DNA from: Longimicrobiaceae bacterium
GTDB taxonomy: Bacteria; Gemmatimonadota; Gemmatimonadetes; Longimicrobiales; Longimicrobiaceae
Assembly: GCA_036375715.1 (NCBI GenBank)
Contig: DASVBS010000026.1
Coordinates: 1 to 64,000, forward strand
DNA length: 64,000 nucleotides
Direction: 5' to 3'
The notes under the pieces are model-generated. The model had not been told where the DNA came from, searched no databases, and saw nothing but the letters and a program-made list of their open reading frames with translations. Positions 34,882 through 45,330 of this stretch are shown here, in pieces; within the stretch, counting starts at the first letter, position 1; the number at the start of each line of letters is the position of its first letter. The position numbers and the translations under genes were made by a program.

Positions 34882-37245
34882 TCATTCCCGGGTCTTCAGC
34901 ACCTCGACGAGATCGATCCGGTCGAGCCGTCGACGTACGATGAGCCCGCTCAGCGCGGCGGCCGCGAGGGTCGCCAGAGCCGAGTACAGGTACGTCTGCG
35001 TGCTCACCACCAGGGGAATCCGGTAGCTCTCGGTGGCCAGTCCCGCGACCATCGCCGCGGCCAGGAGATACCCGATGATCCATCCCAGCGGGATGGCGGC
35101 GACCGTGATCGCGCCCTGCTCTCCCAGCAGTAGCACCGCCACCTCGCGGCGCGAGAAGCCGAGCACCCGCAGGCTGGCCAGCTCCCGTCCCCGCTCCGAA
35201 AGGGCCACCCGCGCTCCGTTGTACACGACCGCCACCGCGATCACACCCGAGAAGGCGAGCATGAAAAAGACGGAGATCAGCAGCGATTCTTCGAGCTGCG
35301 TCTGGAAGTTGACCAGCATGTCGGCGGGCGAGGCGACGCTCGCAACCACGGGAAGCTCCTTCAGCCGCGCCCCCAGCTCCCTGCGGGCGTCGGGTTCCAC
35401 CGCCAGGTAGGCGCCCGAGACCACCCGAGGCCCGCGCACCAGGCGATCCAGCGCGTCGAGTCGCATGTAAGCGGAGAGACCGACGAAGTCGTCGACGATG
35501 CCGGTTACCCGAACTTCGTCGGTGCGGCGTTCGCCCTCGAGTATCTCCACCGTCAGCAGATCACCGGGCTCGACCCGCAGATTGTTTGCGAGCATCCGGC
35601 TGAGCACCAGCCCCTCCGCCGGCACCGGTTGAACTGCCCCGCTGGCGGAGACGACACGGCGAAGCTGCGGTTCGGGCTCGATCCCGGTGATGGCCGCCTC
35701 CTTCTCGCGGTGGCCGGCCTTCAGGCGCGCACCGACCGCTCGGAAAGGTTCCACTCGCGTGACACCGGGCAGGTGGGCCAGCTCGAACCGGACCGAACGC
35801 GGCAGAGGGTTGTTGAAGGTGACCGAGAGGTCTTCCCGCTGCACCTTGCCGAACTGAAGGTCCATCATGTAGCCGACGCCATCGAACGTGAACATGCCCG
35901 TGACGAGGATGGCCACCGCCATGGCCACCCCAGTCGCCGAGAGCAGCGTCCGGATCGGCTGCCGCTCGATATTGCGCAGGATCATCCGGCCCGACGGTGG
36001 GAGCAACTCGCCGAGCCCCGCCCGTTCCGCCCAGCCGGGTCGGAAGTGCGCGGGCGCTGGCGGGCGCATCGCCTCGGCAGGTGGCAGGCGCACCGCTCGG
36101 CGCACCGCCCCCAGCGCTCCCAGCGCCGCCCCCGCCACGCTCACCATCACCCCAATCAGCAGCAGCGACGGGCGCAGCGAATAGCGCAGCTCCGGAAAGC
36201 GAAAGTACTCGGTGTAGAGGTTCACCATCGAGTGCCCCAGCCACACCCCGAGGCCGCAGCCCATCACCGCACCGACCACCACCGCGGCGAGCGCATACCC
36301 GAGGAAGTGCTTCCCGACCTCGACGTCGTCGTAGCCGAAGGCCTTCAGGACCGCAATCTCGGTCCGTTGGGTGGCCACCATGCGGCCCAGCACCACGTTC
36401 AGGAGAAAGGCCGCAACGCCGAGGAAGATGGCCGGCACTACGGTCCCCAGCGAGCGGTTCTGATCTAGCTCGCCTTGCAGGATCAAGTGCGACGGTTGGT
36501 CCTCCCGCCCATAGGCGCCCAATCCCCCGTACGGCTCCAGCAGACGATCGAGCTCCTCGATCACGGCGTTGCGGCTGGCGCCGGGGGCGAGCGTCAGCAC
36601 CACCTCATTGAAGGCGCGATCCATGTCGTACGCCGGTCCCAGGGCCTCCCGGCTCATCCAGATCACGCCATACCGCTCATCGTCGGGAAAGAGGGCGCCG
36701 GGGGGCACGGCGTAGGTGTGCTCCGGCGAGATCGCCACGCCGACGATGTCCAGTCGACGCAGGCGACCATTGAGCACGGCCCGGAGCGTGTCGCCGGGCA
36801 CGAAGCCGTTGGCCTCGGCGAAGTTCTCGCTGATGATCGCCCCGTTGCGCGCGCCGGGCGAGAGGTAGCGCCCCTTGGTCAGATGAATGTCGCCGACGTC
36901 TGGACGTCGCCGCTCCGGCACCGACACGAAAAGCCCCAGCGCCGGCGCCTCGACGCCGGGAACGTCCAGGGCCGCGGCGAAGGTCACCCGGGTCGTGACT
37001 GATGCCACGCCCGGAATTTCCTGAATGCGGGCCACCAGCGATTCGGGTGCTCGCTCCAGGTTGGACCAGACGTCCGGGAAGCGCGCTTGGCGGTAGTACC
37101 GGTCGCGCGCGTCGACCAACGCCTCGTAGGTTCCGCGTAGGGTGAGAACCGTCATCACCCCGACCGCCACCAGAGCGGCAATCGAGGCCATCTGTCCGCG
37201 CTGCGCCCAAAGCTCGCGGAGCAGCTTACGGTTCAACGTCCTCAC
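34882..37245 (-). CDS. MacB/FtsX-type ABC transporter permease
   Basis: A 787-residue double FtsX permease: a short N-terminal helix (about 15-35), an extracytoplasmic MacB_PCD domain (to about 250), three helices (about 265-390), a second helix/PCD/three-helix set, and [17 protein letters not shown] at the end. It should form the membrane part of a MacB-like exporter of a lipoprotein, peptide or drug. I choose GTG 37245, eight bases after the stop of the ATPase gene, with AGGCAGGG as its ribosome-binding site. An upstream ATG at 37290 would overlap the ATPase gene by 38 bases. Confidence 0.85.
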   Translation of the reverse strand: MRTLNRKLLRELWAQRGQMASIAALVAVGVMTVLTLRGTYEALVDARDRYYRQARFPDVWSNLERAPESLVARIQEIPGVASVTTRVTFAAALDVPGVEAPALGLFVSVPERRRPDVGDIHLTKGRYLSPGARNGAIISENFAEANGFVPGDTLRAVLNGRLRRLDIVGVAISPEHTYAVPPGALFPDDERYGVIWMSREALGPAYDMDRAFNEVVLTLAPGASRNAVIEELDRLLEPYGGLGAYGREDQPSHLILQGELDQNRSLGTVVPAIFLGVAAFLLNVVLGRMVATQRTEIAVLKAFGYDDVEVGKHFLGYALAAVVVGAVMGCGLGVWLGHSMVNLYTEYFRFPELRYSLRPSLLLIGVMVSVAGAALGALGAVRRAVRLPPAEAMRPPAPAHFRPGWAERAGLGELLPPSGRMILRNIERQPIRTLLSATGVAMAVAILVTGMFTFDGVGYMMDLQFGKVQREDLSVTFNNPLPRSVRFELAHLPGVTRVEPFRAVGARLKAGHREKEAAITGIEPEPQLRRVVSASGAVQPVPAEGLVLSRMLANNLRVEPGDLLTVEILEGERRTDEVRVTGIVDDFVGLSAYMRLDALDRLVRGPRVVSGAYLAVEPDARRELGARLKELPVVASVASPADMLVNFQTQLEESLLISVFFMLAFSGVIAVAVVYNGARVALSERGRELASLRVLGFSRREVAVLLLGEQGAITVAAIPLGWIIGYLLAAAMVAGLATESYRIPLVVSTQTYLYSALATLAAAALSGLIVRRRLDRIDLVEVLKTRE

Positions 37246-37252
37246 CCCTGCC

Positions 37253-38011
37253 TCACCATTCGATCTCGTCCGGTGATGCGCGGCGCTCATTGCGCCGCTC
37301 CTCGACGATCTGGCCGCTGCTCATGCGCAACACCCGGTCGCCCAGGGCAGCGATGGAGGCATTGTGCGTGATGATGGCGGTCGTGGTGCCGGTCTCCTCG
37401 TTGACCCGCGCGAGGACCTCCAGAACCCGCTTCCCCGTCTGGAAGTCCAGCGCCCCGGTGGGCTCGTCGCAGAGCAGCACGTCCGGCCGCTTGGCGATCG
37501 CACGCGCGATGGCCACCCGCTGCTGCTCGCCGCCGGAAAGCTGGGCGGGAAAGTGGTCCTTCCGCTCGCTCAGTCCTACCAGCTCGAGCGCCGCTTCCGC
37601 GTCCATCGGATCCGATGCGATGTCGGTCACCAGCGCGACATTCTCGCGGGCGGTGAGGCTGGGGATCAGATTGTAGAACTGAAAGACGAAACCGACGTGC
37701 TCCCGCCGATAGCGTGTCAGCTCCCGCTCGTCGGCTTCGCTCAGGTTGTGATCGAGGTACCAGACAGTCCCGCTCGTCGGCACGTCCAGGCCACCGAGAA
37801 TATTCAGGAGGGTGCTCTTCCCGCTCCCCGACGCACCCAGCAGGATCATCAGCTCCCCCGCATAAAGATCCAGGTCCACCTGTCGGAGGGCGTGTACTTC
37901 CACCTCCCCCATCCGGTAGATCTTGGAGACCTTGCGAGCACGGAAAACCGCCTCGGGCGCGGTGGGATCGAGGGGAGGCGGAGGTCGGGTCGAGGAGAGT
38001 TGCGCGTCCAC
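37253..38011 (-). CDS. ABC transporter ATPase, LolD/MacB-type
   Basis: A 252-residue nucleotide-binding subunit. Walker A is GASGSGKS (59-66), the signature is LSGGEQQR and Walker B is LLCDEP followed by TGALD. Length fits a stand-alone LolD/MacB ATPase. It powers the downstream permease at 37245. The start is GTG 38011, which gives the standard length; an ATG at 38137 in the same frame would only add low-complexity leader. The gene leads the exporter operon and is divergent from the universal stress gene at 38201. Confidence 0.87.
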   Translation of the reverse strand: MDAQLSSTRPPPPLDPTAPEAVFRARKVSKIYRMGEVEVHALRQVDLDLYAGELMILLGASGSGKSTLLNILGGLDVPTSGTVWYLDHNLSEADERELTRYRREHVGFVFQFYNLIPSLTARENVALVTDIASDPMDAEAALELVGLSERKDHFPAQLSGGEQQRVAIARAIAKRPDVLLCDEPTGALDFQTGKRVLEVLARVNEETGTTTAIITHNASIAALGDRVLRMSSGQIVEERRNERRASPDEIEW

Positions 38012-38157
38012 GGTATGTGTGGAAATGCGGGGGCGGCCGGGCAGGCGGTCCGGCCGCGTTCGCCCCGCATACGGTAATCCCGCTGGTCCCCGTAGTACAG
38101 TGACGTTTGCCCGCGTGCCGCGGATTGCTTCCTGCATATCGAGCTTCCGGAACGAAG

Positions 38158-38167
38158 TTCGATCGAA
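38158..38167. promoter_or_regulatory. Perfect palindrome in the ABC exporter/USP divergent gap
   Basis: TTCGATCGAA, a perfect 10-base palindrome, lies between the divergent genes at 38011 and 38201. It could be half of an operator, but ten bases can occur by chance in this composition and nothing else confirms it. Confidence 0.3.
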
Positions 38168-38200
38168 ACCCACCCAGATCAGGCCAACCCGGGAGGTCAG

Positions 38201-39115
38201 ATGAACCGCTCGTTGGGCACCGTTGTGGTGGGGGTCGGCCAGCTCGAGAAGCCCGACCCTCTGCTGCAGGCGGCCGTTCGCCTCGTCGGCGACCGCGCCG
38301 CCACCATCATCGCGGTGCACACTTACCGGCTCCCCGATCCGTTCATCGCCTCCTATCCGGACATAGTCACTATGGATCCGGAACTGGCAACGGCCGCGGA
38401 GCAGGCGCTGCTCCGGCAGCTCGAGGAGCAGATCAACTCTCTCGGCGCCAGCACGGTCCAGGCGCGCGTGCTCCCGGGTCCCCCCGATCTCGCCATTCTG
38501 AATGTGGCGGAGGAGACCGGGGCCGATCTCATCATGGTGGGCGTCACCGAGCGGGGGGCCATCTCGCGCGCAGTTCTCGGGACCACGGCCGGTCGTATCG
38601 TCCGGACTTCGGCGGTTCCGGTGATGATCCAGCGCAGCCTGGCGCCATCCCGCCCGCGAAAGATCCTGCTGACCACCGATCTGTCTGAGCTAAGCGGGTC
38701 ACTGTACCGCAACGGGCTGGAAATCGCGCGGCGGTTGGCGGACCCACAGGCAGACTTCCGCGCGCTGTTCGTGGTGGGTCAGAGTCTCCCGGTCGTCCCG
38801 GACGTCCAGCCGTCATTCCTGCAATCCGTTCGAGAGCGCGACCTCGATCCCTTCCTCGAGCGCTGGACGCCGGAGGGCGTGTCGTGCGAGGGCAGAGTTC
38901 GACTCGGCGACCCTTCGGCCGAGATCCGGGCGGAGGCGGAAGAATGGGGGGCCGATCTGCTGGTGGTGGGCACGCACGGCAGGAGCGGGTTCTCGCGGCT
39001 GCTCATCGGCAGCGTGGCGGAGTCGATCTCGCGCCGCGCCGCGTGCGACGTTCTGGTAGTCCCGGCGAGGGGCATCGGCGAGGAGACGACGGAGGACGAT
39101 CAACCGAACAGCTGA
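38201..39115 (+). CDS. Tandem universal stress protein (two Usp domains)
   Basis: A 304-residue protein with two tandem UspA-like domains (about 1-147 and 155-297). The second has the ATP-binding pattern [19 protein letters not shown]; the first diverges ([19 protein letters not shown]). Such proteins bind ATP and modulate growth arrest or stress metabolism. Good ribosome-binding site GGGAGG before ATG 38201. It is the first gene of a co-directional cluster with a second USP (2-base gap), a P-type ATPase and an AI-2E permease. Confidence 0.9.
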   Translation: MNRSLGTVVVGVGQLEKPDPLLQAAVRLVGDRAATIIAVHTYRLPDPFIASYPDIVTMDPELATAAEQALLRQLEEQINSLGASTVQARVLPGPPDLAILNVAEETGADLIMVGVTERGAISRAVLGTTAGRIVRTSAVPVMIQRSLAPSRPRKILLTTDLSELSGSLYRNGLEIARRLADPQADFRALFVVGQSLPVVPDVQPSFLQSVRERDLDPFLERWTPEGVSCEGRVRLGDPSAEIRAEAEEWGADLLVVGTHGRSGFSRLLIGSVAESISRRAACDVLVVPARGIGEETTEDDQPNS

Positions 39116-39117
39116 CC

Positions 39118-40041
39118 ATGGAAAAGATAACCAGCATCCTCGTTGCCTCCGATCTGTCGGAAGAGTCCGACGAAGTGGTCCGCGCCGCTGGAGAGATTGC
39201 CCGCGCGACGGGAGCGACGGTGCACCTGCTCAACGCTTTCGATCTTCCTCCCGAAGCCAGCGTCCGAAAGTCGACCGCGCCCGTCACCTTCGCGCAACGG
39301 ATCGAAGAGGCGGAGCAGCGACTCGATGAACAGATCCGGCGAGGAATTCCCGAGGGGGTGTCGGTGGGAAGCCGTCGCGTGGAGGTCTACGTCGCGCACA
39401 AGGCGATCCTCGACGGGGCGGTGGCGGTCGCCGCGGACCTGATCGTGGTGGGGCCCCACGGCCGCCGCCGTTTCGGCGACGATGTCCTGGGGGGGACGGC
39501 GGATCGGGTGATCCGATCCGCCGAGGTACCGTGTCTGGTGGCACGCGGGACCCTTTCGCTGCCGCTACGCCGGATCGTCGCGCCAGTGGACCGTTCCGCC
39601 GCCGCCACCGCTGCGCTGGAGGTGGCGATTGGATGGGGAGTCCTGCTCGGGGGCGGCGACGCTACCGAGCTCGATGTCGAGCACATCCTCCCCGAGGCCA
39701 TGAACATCCCCGAGCTGGGAATTGATCCGGACCGGATCGTCGAGCGGCTCGGCCAGGAGGTGCAGGAGGTCGTTTCGCGTGTCCCCGGCGCGGAGTCGTT
39801 GAACGTCGTGACCCGCGTACGTTGGGGGCAGTCGGCGGTCGAGGAGATCACGCGGCTGGCGGGGGAGAATCACGCGGACCTGGTGGTGATCGGAACGCAC
39901 GGCCATGGGCCCCTGCGACGCTTCCTGATCGGCAGCGTGGCCTCCGGGGTCGCTCGCCGCGCGCCCTGCTCGGTGTTGCTGGTGCCTCCAGCGATGTGGC
40001 GCCAGGAGCGCCAGCGGTTGAGTGGGGCGGATGCGCGTTGA
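39118..40041 (+). CDS. Tandem universal stress protein (second)
   Basis: A 307-residue protein, again with two UspA domains. The ATP loop of the second reads GTHGHGPLRRFLIGSVASG and that of the first GPHGRRRFGDDVLGGTADR. It is a diverged neighbour of the upstream USP, with a 2-base intergenic gap, so they are likely co-translated. Role in stress binding of ATP is inferred from the family. Confidence 0.88.
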   Translation: MEKITSILVASDLSEESDEVVRAAGEIARATGATVHLLNAFDLPPEASVRKSTAPVTFAQRIEEAEQRLDEQIRRGIPEGVSVGSRRVEVYVAHKAILDGAVAVAADLIVVGPHGRRRFGDDVLGGTADRVIRSAEVPCLVARGTLSLPLRRIVAPVDRSAAATAALEVAIGWGVLLGGGDATELDVEHILPEAMNIPELGIDPDRIVERLGQEVQEVVSRVPGAESLNVVTRVRWGQSAVEEITRLAGENHADLVVIGTHGHGPLRRFLIGSVASGVARRAPCSVLLVPPAMWRQERQRLSGADAR

Positions 40042-40053
40042 CGCATAGCGGAG

Positions 40054-42810
40054 ATGTCGACCTCCGCCAGGTCGCGCGCGGCTCCCGGGAGCATGTCGGC
40101 GCATACGGGTGAGACGGAGCCGAGCAACGCCTGGCACGCTCTGACGACGGAGGAGGCGCTCCAGCGCCTGGGGTCGGCCCCCGCCGGTCTCACGTCGGCG
40201 GAGGCGGAGGCTCGCCGCGCCCGCTACGGACCCAATCGCCTGCGTCCTCCCGAGAGGGCTTCCGCCTGGAAGATCCTGGCCGACCAATTCCGCAGCGTGG
40301 TGATGGCGCTGCTGGTCGTCGGCGCGGGGGTGGCCCTGGTGCTCGGTGATCCGGTGGATGCCGCGGCGATCGCGGCGGTGCTCGTGATCAACGCGGTGGT
40401 CGGGTTCTCCACCGAGTACCGCGCGCGAGTCGCCGTCGCCGCGCTGATGCGCCTGGAAGTGCCGCAAGCCGTGGTCGTGCGGGACGGGCAGCCGCGGGAG
40501 CTACCGGCGGAGACGCTCGTCCCCGGCGATGTGATCCAGCTGGAGGCCGGCCAGTCCGTGCCTGCGGACGCGCGACTCCTGAGCGGCACGGAGATTCGGG
40601 TCAACGAAGCCCCGCTGACCGGGGAGTCGGTGCCCGTCAACAAGAACCCGACCCGTGCGCTCGAGCCCGACACACCGCTGGCCGAGCGGGTGAACATGGT
40701 CTACATGGGCACGGCGTTGGTGGCGGGAAGCGGACGCGCGCTGGTCGTGCGGACGGGGATGGAGACGGAGGTGGGGAGGATCGGAGGGCTGGTCGGCGGG
40801 ATTCATGAGGAGCGGACACCCCTCGAACACCGTCTCGATGCCCTGGGGCAGCGCCTCGTTTGGGTCGCGCTCGCGGTCACCGCGGTCGTGGTGGCGGTCG
40901 GGCTGCTACGGGGTGAGCCGCTCGGCCGCATGATCGAGACGGGGCTGGCGCTGGCGATCGCCGCCGTTCCCGAAGGCCTCCCCGCCGTCTCCACCATCGC
41001 TCTCGCGGTGGGCGTTTCGCGCATGGCCCGGCGCAAAGCGCTCGTGCGGCGCCTTCCGGCCGTGGAGGCGCTCGGCTCCGCGACGGTCGTCTGCACCGAC
41101 AAGACCGGAACGCTCACCGCGGGCGAGATGACCGTCGCGGAGCTCTGGGCCGGCGGTCACGAGTACCGCTTCACCGGCGCCGGCTATGCTCCCGACGGTG
41201 TCGTCACCCGCGACGGAGAGTCGGTGGACGCAGGGGCCGACCCGGTGCTGCGCTCAGCACTCAGGATCGGCGCGCTGAACAACCGCGCCGGCCTGGATCG
41301 AACCGACGGAGGCTGGACCGCTCGGGGAGACCCGACCGAAGCCGCTCTGCTCGTGGCGGCACGCAAGGCCGGGCTCGATCCCACGGCCCTTCAGCGCGAA
41401 TGGCCGGAGGTGGCGGAGCTCCCCTTCTCCAGCGAGCGCATGCTGATGGCCACCTTCCACGAGACTCCCGAGGGACGCCGGGTGGTGGTGAAGGGGGCGC
41501 CAGCGCGGATCCTCGAGCGGAGCTCCCGGGTGGCCACCGACGAGGGAGTGGAACCGCTGGACGATCCATCCCGCGAGCGCATTCTCACCCGCAACCGGGA
41601 GATGGCCTCGCGCGGCCTGCGCGTGCTCGCCCTCGCCGAAGCGGCCGCCGACTCCACCGACGAAGAAGCGGTGCGCGATCTGACCTTCGTTGGGCTGGTG
41701 GGGATGAGTGATCCACCCGCGCCTGGCGTGCGGGAGACGATCGACACCTTCAACACGGCCGGAATCCGCACCGTGATGATCACCGGCGACCAGGCGCTCA
41801 CCGCGGAGGCGATCGCGAAGGAGCTGGGAATCGTGCGGGAGGGGCAGGGGGTGATGGAAGGTAGGCGCCTCAGGTCGCTTTCCGATGCGGAGCTCGCGGA
41901 GGAGCTGCCGAACATCGCCGCGCTGAGCCGCGTCCCGCCCGAGGACAAGCTACGCATCGTCAACGCTTTCCAGCGCCGTGGCGAAATCGTCGCCATGCTG
42001 GGCGACGGCGTGAACGATGCGGCGGCCCTGAAGAAGGCGGACATCGGTGTGGCGATGGGTGGCCGGGGAACCGACGTGGCCAAGGAGGCGGCCGCCGTCG
42101 TACTGCAGGACGACCGCTTTCAGACCATCGGCGCGGCGGTGGAAGAGGGGAGGGTGATCTTCGACAACATCCGGAAGTTCGTCTTCTATCTCTTCAGCTG
42201 TAATCTCGCCGAGGTTTTCGTCCTGCTGTTCGCCAGCCTTGCCGGTCTGCCGCAACCGCTCCTGCCTCTGCAGATCCTCTGGCTGAACCTTGTCACGGAT
42301 ACTTTCCCGGCCCTCTCCCTCGCGGTGGAGCCGGGGGAGAGCGACGTGATGCAACGCCCGCCCAAGCACCCGCAGGAAGCCATCCTATCGGGCGGCTTCC
42401 TCGCCAGGATCTCCATCTACGGCTTGTTCATCACCGGCGCGACCCTCGGCGCTTTCGTCCTCGCACTGGCGGGCGACGGAGACAGGGGCCGGGGCACTTC
42501 GGTCGCCTTCATGACGCTCGCGCTCGCGCAGATCTTCCATCTCGGAAACGCGCGCGACGATAAGCCCGTAGTCGGTTGGGAGGCGGCGACGCGCAATCCC
42601 TGGGCGCTGGGGGCGATTGCGGTCACCGTGTTCCTGCAGTTGCTGGCCGTCTATTTCGCGCCCCTCACCTCCATTCTCGGTCTCGTGAGACTCACGGCAG
42701 CGGACTGGTCCCTCATCGTGCCCTTCGCGCTCGCGCCGGCGGTGATCGGGCAGGCTACGGCCTGGATCCGAAGCCGCCGCAGCTTGCCGCGCGCGGGCGC
42801 GGTTCCATGA
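40054..42810 (+). CDS. P-type Ca2+-transporting ATPase (PII-A, SERCA-like)
   Basis: A 918-residue cation P-type ATPase. Phosphorylation motif DKTGT with Asp349, actuator TGES and [10 protein letters not shown] are intact. Five residues that coordinate Ca2+ in SERCA (Glu309, Asn768, Glu771, Asn796, Thr799 with Asp800) align with E307 in PEGLP, N717, E720, N745, T748 and D749. Ca2+ efflux is therefore the best prediction. It probably exports calcium from cytoplasm. ATG 40054 is the earliest start; a later ATG at 40093 is possible. The gene lies 12 bases after the second USP and overlaps the AI-2E gene. Confidence 0.88.
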   Translation: MSTSARSRAAPGSMSAHTGETEPSNAWHALTTEEALQRLGSAPAGLTSAEAEARRARYGPNRLRPPERASAWKILADQFRSVVMALLVVGAGVALVLGDPVDAAAIAAVLVINAVVGFSTEYRARVAVAALMRLEVPQAVVVRDGQPRELPAETLVPGDVIQLEAGQSVPADARLLSGTEIRVNEAPLTGESVPVNKNPTRALEPDTPLAERVNMVYMGTALVAGSGRALVVRTGMETEVGRIGGLVGGIHEERTPLEHRLDALGQRLVWVALAVTAVVVAVGLLRGEPLGRMIETGLALAIAAVPEGLPAVSTIALAVGVSRMARRKALVRRLPAVEALGSATVVCTDKTGTLTAGEMTVAELWAGGHEYRFTGAGYAPDGVVTRDGESVDAGADPVLRSALRIGALNNRAGLDRTDGGWTARGDPTEAALLVAARKAGLDPTALQREWPEVAELPFSSERMLMATFHETPEGRRVVVKGAPARILERSSRVATDEGVEPLDDPSRERILTRNREMASRGLRVLALAEAAADSTDEEAVRDLTFVGLVGMSDPPAPGVRETIDTFNTAGIRTVMITGDQALTAEAIAKELGIVREGQGVMEGRRLRSLSDAELAEELPNIAALSRVPPEDKLRIVNAFQRRGEIVAMLGDGVNDAAALKKADIGVAMGGRGTDVAKEAAAVVLQDDRFQTIGAAVEEGRVIFDNIRKFVFYLFSCNLAEVFVLLFASLAGLPQPLLPLQILWLNLVTDTFPALSLAVEPGESDVMQRPPKHPQEAILSGGFLARISIYGLFITGATLGAFVLALAGDGDRGRGTSVAFMTLALAQIFHLGNARDDKPVVGWEAATRNPWALGAIAVTVFLQLLAVYFAPLTSILGLVRLTAADWSLIVPFALAPAVIGQATAWIRSRRSLPRAGAVP

Positions 42811-43832
42811 ACGGGCGCGTGGGCGCCGGCTGGGTGATCGTCGGCCTCGGGCTGGTGATCCTCTTCCTCATCCTCCCCTTCACGGTGGGGTTGATGGGTG
42901 CCGGGGTGCTGTACGTGGTGTGCGCGCCGGTGCACCGCCGCCTCGCTCTGCGAATCGGGCTGCGGTGGGCAGCCGCCGTCGTGCTGTTGGGGGCGTTGCT
43001 GCTTATCCTGATCCCCGGCGCTCTGCTGGTTACCGTGGCGATGGACCAAGGTCCGGAGATCCTGCGAGGGCTTCCTCAAAGTCCTGTCTTCGACCGCATC
43101 GCCGCCCTGCGCGTGGGGGGAGTGGAAATCGGCGCCCACCTCACTTCCGCGAGCGGGAGCCTGCTGAGCTGGCTCTCGCAACAGGCGCTCAGCGTTTTTG
43201 GCAGCATCACCCGAACGGTCCTCAACCTCGTCATCACCTTCTTCGGGCTCTATTACCTGCTGGTCGCGCGGCCGGGTGCGTGGGAGACGGTGCGCAGCTA
43301 CCTGCCCTTTTCGCCGGAGAACGCCGACCTGCTGCGCGCACGCTTCCACAGCGTGACCGAGGCCGCGCTGCTGGGGATCGCCCTCACCGCGGTGGTACAA
43401 GGGACGATGATCGGGCTGGGCTTCTGGCTGGTGGGGCTGCCGAATTCTCTCTTCTGGGGGATGGTGACGGGGATCGTATCGGTCTTGCCGGTTCTCGGCA
43501 GCGCCATCGTCTGGTTCCCGGCCGTGGTGGTCCTGCTCCTTACCGAACGATTCGGCGGCGCGATCGCGCTCGCCCTGATCGGGGGGCTGGGAGCCGCGAA
43601 CATCGACAACATCGTGCGGCTCATCGTCTTCAAGCGGGTTTCCAACATCCACCCGATGGTGACGCTGGTCGGAGCCTTTGCTGGCGTCCGGTACATGGGG
43701 CTGATCGGCGTGCTGCTCGGCCCTCTGGCCATCACCTACTTCTTCGAGCTGCTACGGGTCTACCACGCCGAGCACAGGCGGGTCGAGGAAGGTGAGAAAG
43801 ACGCCGCCAGGCCGTCGTGGAAGACGGCCTAG
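42807..43832 (+). CDS. AI-2E family transporter
   Basis: A 341-residue polytopic inner-membrane protein of the AI-2E (TqsA/PerM) family. About eight hydrophobic segments, with the typical LFWGMVTGIVSVLPVLGS and GVLLGPLAITYFFELL in the C-terminal half. The family exports or exchanges small molecules or ions; TqsA exports autoinducer-2, but this cannot be assumed here. ATG 42807 overlaps the TGA of the ATPase gene (ATGA), so both are co-translated. Confidence 0.85.
   Translation: MNGRVGAGWVIVGLGLVILFLILPFTVGLMGAGVLYVVCAPVHRRLALRIGLRWAAAVVLLGALLLILIPGALLVTVAMDQGPEILRGLPQSPVFDRIAALRVGGVEIGAHLTSASGSLLSWLSQQALSVFGSITRTVLNLVITFFGLYYLLVARPGAWETVRSYLPFSPENADLLRARFHSVTEAALLGIALTAVVQGTMIGLGFWLVGLPNSLFWGMVTGIVSVLPVLGSAIVWFPAVVVLLLTERFGGAIALALIGGLGAANIDNIVRLIVFKRVSNIHPMVTLVGAFAGVRYMGLIGVLLGPLAITYFFELLRVYHAEHRRVEEGEKDAARPSWKTA
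43809..43830. terminator. Hairpin at convergent gene ends
   Basis: AGGCCGTC (43809-43816) and GACGGCCT (43823-43830) form a perfect 8-base-pair stem with a 6-base loop, overlapping the final codons of the AI-2E gene. It lies 24 bases from the convergent stop of the cytochrome-porin gene. There is no T-run, so it may be a weak terminator. Confidence 0.45.
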
Positions 43833-43854
43833 CGGCTTCCGCCGGGACAAAGGA

Positions 43855-45078
43855 TCAGAAGGCGGCCATGAACCCCGCCGTGAGGCGAGCGCTCTCCACC
43901 TCGAAGTCCCAGCCGGTCTCCACCAGCAGCCGGATATTACGCTGCAGGAGGTAGTTCGCTGCGACCGCGGCAGTGTGATAGCGGTCGAGATAGCCCGGTT
44001 CGTCCAGCTGTTCACCGAGTCGCAGCGAGATCACCGCATCGTCCGAAGAGACGTAGTTGTAGAGCCCGGTCAGTGCCCACCTGCCCGTACGGCCGCGGGG
44101 CCAGTAGACGATCTCCGCCAGACCGGCGTCGACAGTGGTTTCCTCCGCCCCGGTGTCCAGGAAGAACGGGTTGTCGTCGAGCCGTCGCAGGTACTGGAGG
44201 TTGAGCTCGCCGTTGTCTCCCAGCGGCAGGGTCGCGTCGGGACCGAAGATGAGAAGGCGGTTGTCCTCGCCGTCTCGGGAACTGGAGCCGTAGTATCCGA
44301 AGAGCCCGGCTCGAAGCGGTCCCACGTCCTGTGATAAGCGTACCCCGAAGCTCTTCCCGCTGTCGCGATCGAAGTTGCGCCGCTCGTCGGACGGCGTGAG
44401 CCCCTCTCCGTTGAGCAGCATGATGGTGAGATCGGTGCCGCTCCGCGGGGAGTAGCTCGCCATCACGCCCCGGTCATAGGTGAGATCCGTGTTGACCTCG
44501 CCGACCCGCACGCGGTACGGCTGGTAATCCTCGTACTCGAGGCGAAGCTCGCGCTTCATCAGCGGGTCGGAGGCTTGGAACTGCCCCACCATGACGCTCA
44601 CCCCGCTCCCGCCGATGTCGGTGAACTGCAAGTAGGCATCCTCGAGTCCCGCCACCTCGCCCCGCTCGCTCATGAAGAAGTACATGTAGTAGCTCACCCG
44701 GTTGGCGATCGGGCCGCCGGTGAGCAGCTTGATGCCGTACGGGAACTGCATGTCGACTGAGGGACCGCCAGCGCGGCGTGCGCTGCGCGAGTTGACGTAT
44801 GAATCGACCCGGAAGGCGAAGTTGATCCGCTCGAGGAGCCGCAGCAGCTCGTCGCCCGTGGCGATGGTGTCCTGCGGAGTCTCCCCGGGCATGAACTCGA
44901 ACCCGTTGCTAGCGAACCGCTCGCCGAAGTCGTTCAGCGAGGGCACGGTGGTGTGGCACACCGAACAGGTAACTCTGTACTTGCGGGCAAAGGCGGGGAT
45001 GGCATGCGACCGTGTTGCGACAGCGCCCAAAAGAAGTGCCGTCATCAGGATGGTCGCGATGCCACGAGAACGGAGCAT
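43855..45078 (-). CDS. Outer-membrane monohaem cytochrome-porin
   Basis: A 407-residue exported protein. After the signal peptide (about 1-26) come AIPAFARKYRVTCSVCH with a CxxCH haem-c motif (C38, C41, H42) and SLNDFGERFASNGF. The remainder is beta-rich with aromatic ends and repeated strands, ending FMAAF, as for an outer-membrane beta-barrel. This fused cytochrome-plus-porin plan matches Cyc2-like proteins, known in iron oxidation, though many members have no assigned role. AGAGGAGGAACC is an excellent ribosome-binding site. It lies downstream of a P1B-4 metal ATPase gene on the same strand. Confidence 0.78.
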   Translation of the reverse strand: MLRSRGIATILMTALLLGAVATRSHAIPAFARKYRVTCSVCHTTVPSLNDFGERFASNGFEFMPGETPQDTIATGDELLRLLERINFAFRVDSYVNSRSARRAGGPSVDMQFPYGIKLLTGGPIANRVSYYMYFFMSERGEVAGLEDAYLQFTDIGGSGVSVMVGQFQASDPLMKRELRLEYEDYQPYRVRVGEVNTDLTYDRGVMASYSPRSGTDLTIMLLNGEGLTPSDERRNFDRDSGKSFGVRLSQDVGPLRAGLFGYYGSSSRDGEDNRLLIFGPDATLPLGDNGELNLQYLRRLDDNPFFLDTGAEETTVDAGLAEIVYWPRGRTGRWALTGLYNYVSSDDAVISLRLGEQLDEPGYLDRYHTAAVAANYLLQRNIRLLVETGWDFEVESARLTAGFMAAF

Positions 45079-45151
45079 GGTTCCTCCTCTCGAGCGGAAG
45101 GCTCGACCGGGTGGATGGTGATCGTCCGCCGTCCTTAACCCGCGCATTGAC

Positions 45152-45166
45152 GAACGGAATTCGTTC
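45152..45166. promoter_or_regulatory. Near-perfect palindrome upstream of the cytochrome-porin gene
   Basis: GAACGGAATTCGTTC reads the same on both strands except for one position beside the centre. It lies 73 bases upstream of the ATG at 45078, within the 252-base gap to the metal ATPase gene. It could be an operator for this gene; no regulator is identified. Nothing else in the gap is recognisable. Confidence 0.35.
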
Positions 45167-45330
45167 CGGCCTGCTGTCACCGACTCCTCCCTCGGCGCGG
45201 CTGGGCTAAACCTCATTAACCGCGCTCGAGGTGAGTGATCCCCTGTCCGGCGCATACAGCTACCTCACCCCTGCCGTCGCCAGTTCGTGATGACGATCCT
45301 CGGCTGCACCATGGAGGAGACGCCACACAG

